Positions 62,353-64,000 of a stretch of DNA of 64,000 nucleotides are shown in pieces. The notes beneath the pieces are model-generated. The model saw only the letters and a program-made list of their open reading frames with translations, did no database searches and was not told the origin of the DNA. Origin of the DNA: CAVSMC01 sp963728935 (GTDB lineage Bacteria > Pseudomonadota > Gammaproteobacteria > Burkholderiales > Casimicrobiaceae); the NCBI GenBank assembly GCA_963728935.1, contig CAVSMC010000001.1, forward strand, positions 620,001-684,000. Direction: 5' to 3'. Position numbers and translations under genes: made by a program. Numbering within the stretch: position 1 is the stretch's first letter; each line of letters begins with the position of its first letter.

Positions 62353-63312
62353 CTAGCTCGGAAGCGTGATTCTCAAGTCGGCGCGATACTCGCCGGCGGT
62401 CTGGGCCGCGTTCAGCTCCTCGGCTACGCGACGAAGTTTCTGATAGATGTTCGGACTCTCGGTATACAGAAGAAGAACCCGCTCTAGCTGCTGCTTTATC
62501 GCGAGGAGCTCGCCTGCGATGTTCTCTCGACCCGTGGCCCCGCGGTCGCGCACATCGGCAAGCACGTCTATTACGAACGGTCCGTCCCGTTCTTGTCGGA
62601 TAAAGCGGCGAAGGAAATCGCACAGCCGACTATTTACTTGGCTCGCTAACTCCCTGAATAGCTCAGTGGTGCGATTGCATAGGATCACGCGCGACCCCAC
62701 CGCCGCCGCCCGCTCTAAATCGTATGCCTTGATGAACGCAGGCCCGAAAATGATAGGTGCGAAGTCCGCATCACGCTTTGAATACACTTCTCCGCGCGCA
62801 ACCGCCCCGCGGCAATAAAAGCCTCCGCGAAGCAGTTGTCGCGCGATTCGGTACACGCAATACGCGACTGCGCCAAGCCCCGAAACCGTAGGCGGTGCAA
62901 CGAGAATTATCGTGTCGGAAAAGGTCTGAATCTCAACAAGCGGAGCGCCGTTGCCGCTGTCCTGCACGTCGTACGCAGATCGAAACTCGGCGACGAAATC
63001 CGCGACTGGAATCGAAAGCGCCCCGATGATGCGCTCGATTAACTCGGCCTCATACCGCTCTGAGATATCTCTCGAACGGTTCACGATCGTGCGAAAGCCG
63101 AGGATGTCAATGAATGCTACGAGCGCATCGGTGTAGCGAGCGGACCTCGGAGCGTCGCTAGCTGCCAAGCGTACGAGATCCAGTTCCGATTCGGGCGCCG
63201 CTTTGGGCGTCTTCGGTACAGTAGCGCGAATCAGTGCAAGCAGCTTCTTCCCTGCGTCGTCCCTTTCTTTGACTAGGGACTTCTTACGTTTCTTCTTGTC
63301 TCCCTTGCCCAT
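62353..63312 (-). CDS. Class III nucleotide-cyclase-like protein
   Basis: 319 aa. A Lys-rich head (3-22) precedes a domain laid out like class III cyclases: VAFIDILGF (65-73) with the first metal Asp D69, FSDTIILVAP (131-140) with the second metal Asp D133, GGFYCRGAVARGEVY (163-177) for the strand-turn with GxxxGE, and FGPAFIKAYDLERAA (189-203) for the dimer/base-binding helix. The C-terminal 110 residues are helical and unassigned. No transmembrane or known sensor domain is seen. It starts 2 bp after the Panacea gene. It could make a cyclic nucleotide (as the Pycsar uridylate/cytidylate cyclases do) or be a toxin. Product not determined. Confidence 0.72.
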   Translation of the reverse strand: MGKGDKKKRKKSLVKERDDAGKKLLALIRATVPKTPKAAPESELDLVRLAASDAPRSARYTDALVAFIDILGFRTIVNRSRDISERYEAELIERIIGALSIPVADFVAEFRSAYDVQDSGNGAPLVEIQTFSDTIILVAPPTVSGLGAVAYCVYRIARQLLRGGFYCRGAVARGEVYSKRDADFAPIIFGPAFIKAYDLERAAAVGSRVILCNRTTELFRELASQVNSRLCDFLRRFIRQERDGPFVIDVLADVRDRGATGRENIAGELLAIKQQLERVLLLYTESPNIYQKLRRVAEELNAAQTAGEYRADLRITLPS

Positions 63313-63314
63313 CG

Positions 63315-63785
63315 CTAGTGAGGCACAGGAGCCCTTACGTATTTTTGACGGAAGTAGGGTTCAATACGATCATTCCGGATCACAGCTGATGCACTTCCAC
63401 GCGAATAGGCTTCCGCCCACGGACTGTTTTGCTCGTGTGAAATCTCCGAGAGTCGGACCGCGCTAAGCCGACCGAAAAGGTCATACGTTTTTTTGATAAG
63501 TGCTTGTTCAAACTCGGACAGCGCTCCGCCGCGATCGTGATAGGCGTGGTCGAGAGGAATCGGGCCAGCAAAGTAGCCCTTAAATTTGTGATAAAGATCC
63601 GGTACGACGGGACCGTACTTCCACGCTTCAAAGGCGTCATTAATCAGCGGTCCCTTCCCAAGCGCGAGATGTAGCCCGTGCGCGAAGTAGATGAGCTTCT
63701 GCAATTTCATGTTCGAGCAAGCTTCGCTTCTTTCGTGCGCTGTTCTAATAAAGGCATTTGCTACAGCGAGTGCAGGCACGCTCAT
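63315..63785 (-). CDS. Panacea (SocA/DUF4065) domain protein, likely antitoxin
   Basis: 156-aa protein. The Panacea signature is NMKLQKLIYFAHGLHLALGK (about 25-44), then FEAWKYGPVVPDLYHKFKGY (about 52-71) and EQALIKKTYDLFGRLSA followed by HEQNSPWAEAY, which is the complete domain. Panacea domains neutralise many unrelated toxins in PanAT systems; SocA in Caulobacter acts as a proteolytic adaptor. The stop is followed 2 bp later by the cyclase-like gene, so the two are co-translated. It is inside the tRNA-Lys element. Confidence 0.9.
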   Translation of the reverse strand: MSVPALAVANAFIRTAHERSEACSNMKLQKLIYFAHGLHLALGKGPLINDAFEAWKYGPVVPDLYHKFKGYFAGPIPLDHAYHDRGGALSEFEQALIKKTYDLFGRLSAVRLSEISHEQNSPWAEAYSRGSASAVIRNDRIEPYFRQKYVRAPVPH

Positions 63786-63819
63786 TTGTTCTCCCCCGCG
63801 TTACTTCACAGAAACGGCA

Positions 63820-64000
63820 CTAACGTGTTTGCTTCTTGGCTCGATACTTCGCGATATTGGCGACACCGCGATCATCGTTGTTCGGAACGGCTCTAAACGA
63901 GTGGAGTACATGCCGGAAGTCCACTCCACGGTCCGCCGCCTCGCCCATTAGTACGGCTACGATGGCGTAAAGCGTTGGAACATCCGGCTGCCCCGCGTAG
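63820..64000 (-). CDS. C-terminal end of an unidentified protein (cut by window edge)
   Basis: A minus-strand frame, open at the right edge, ends at TAG 63820 after 59 visible residues: YAGQPDVPTLYAIVAVLMGE, then AADRGVDFRHVLHSFRAVPN, then NDDRGVANIAKYRAKKQTR. It is not recognised. It lies 34 bp upstream of the Panacea start in the same direction, so it probably belongs to the same operon and could be a third component. Confidence 0.5.
   Translation of the reverse strand, partial: YAGQPDVPTLYAIVAVLMGEAADRGVDFRHVLHSFRAVPNNDDRGVANIAKYRAKKQTR

Overview
The window is GC-rich bacterial chromosome. It has long, tightly packed, codon-biased operons, and its gene families fit a betaproteobacterium, probably in or near Burkholderiales: Bug/TctC-type binding protein, HAE1 multidrug pump, Crp/Fnr regulator next to an acyl-CoA-ligase/liv operon, PilY1, a PEP-CTERM protein, and an IcmF mutase. 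No species can be named from the sequence alone.

Layout. 1-13.0 kb: one long minus-strand operon (acyl-CoA ligase, livGHM, binding protein, livF, a second ligase, an orphan TRAP binding protein, a MaoC hydratase, a CaiB CoA-transferase) read away from a Crp/Fnr regulator, with a 30-bp palindrome between them. It looks like uptake, CoA activation and catabolism of an organic acid. 13.2-14.9 kb: enoyl-CoA hydratase and 3-hydroxyacyl-CoA dehydrogenase. 14.9-21.7 kb: TetR repressor and a divergent RND tripartite efflux pump. 21.7-26.1 kb: polyamine-type ABC importer bracketed by two related inverted repeats. 26.1-30.5 kb: Fpg-type DNA glycosylase, dienelactone hydrolase, small proteins, and a protease-like protein that has lost its catalytic residues. 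30.5-33.6 kb: polar amino acid ABC importer. 33.6-35.6 kb: decayed DNA (DUF11 remnant, IS5-type transposase tail, flavin monooxygenase pseudogene, frameshifted glyoxalase). 35.6-53.0 kb: mixed housekeeping and metabolism (GNAT, TctC, class II aldolase, CHRD protein, IcmF, DedA, MFS, M16 peptidase, EamA, PurU, PEP-CTERM protein, ornithine-cyclodeaminase homologue, M17 peptidase), then tRNA-Lys(CTT).

53.3-64.0 kb is accessory. It holds a 5'-truncated, frameshifted pilY1, an aldo/keto reductase, a hydrolase lacking its oxyanion-loop segment, a degenerate tRNA-Lys fragment, a HigBA-like pair with a truncated toxin, a methyltransferase, and then a cleaner tRNA-Lys(TTT) 3' fragment beside a tyrosine integrase. 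That fragment is the left end of an integrated element that continues past 64 kb. Inside the element a Panacea-domain protein and a class III nucleotide-cyclase-like protein are coded back to back. This pair is the best candidate for an undescribed defence or toxin-antitoxin system here.

A palindromic repeat of about 75 bp occurs four times. Two copies are translated in frame inside otherwise normal proteins (the IcmF linker and the N-terminus of an ABC permease). At least six genes carry small indels, several in homopolymers or dinucleotide tracts, so some apparent pseudogenes may be sequencing or assembly errors.
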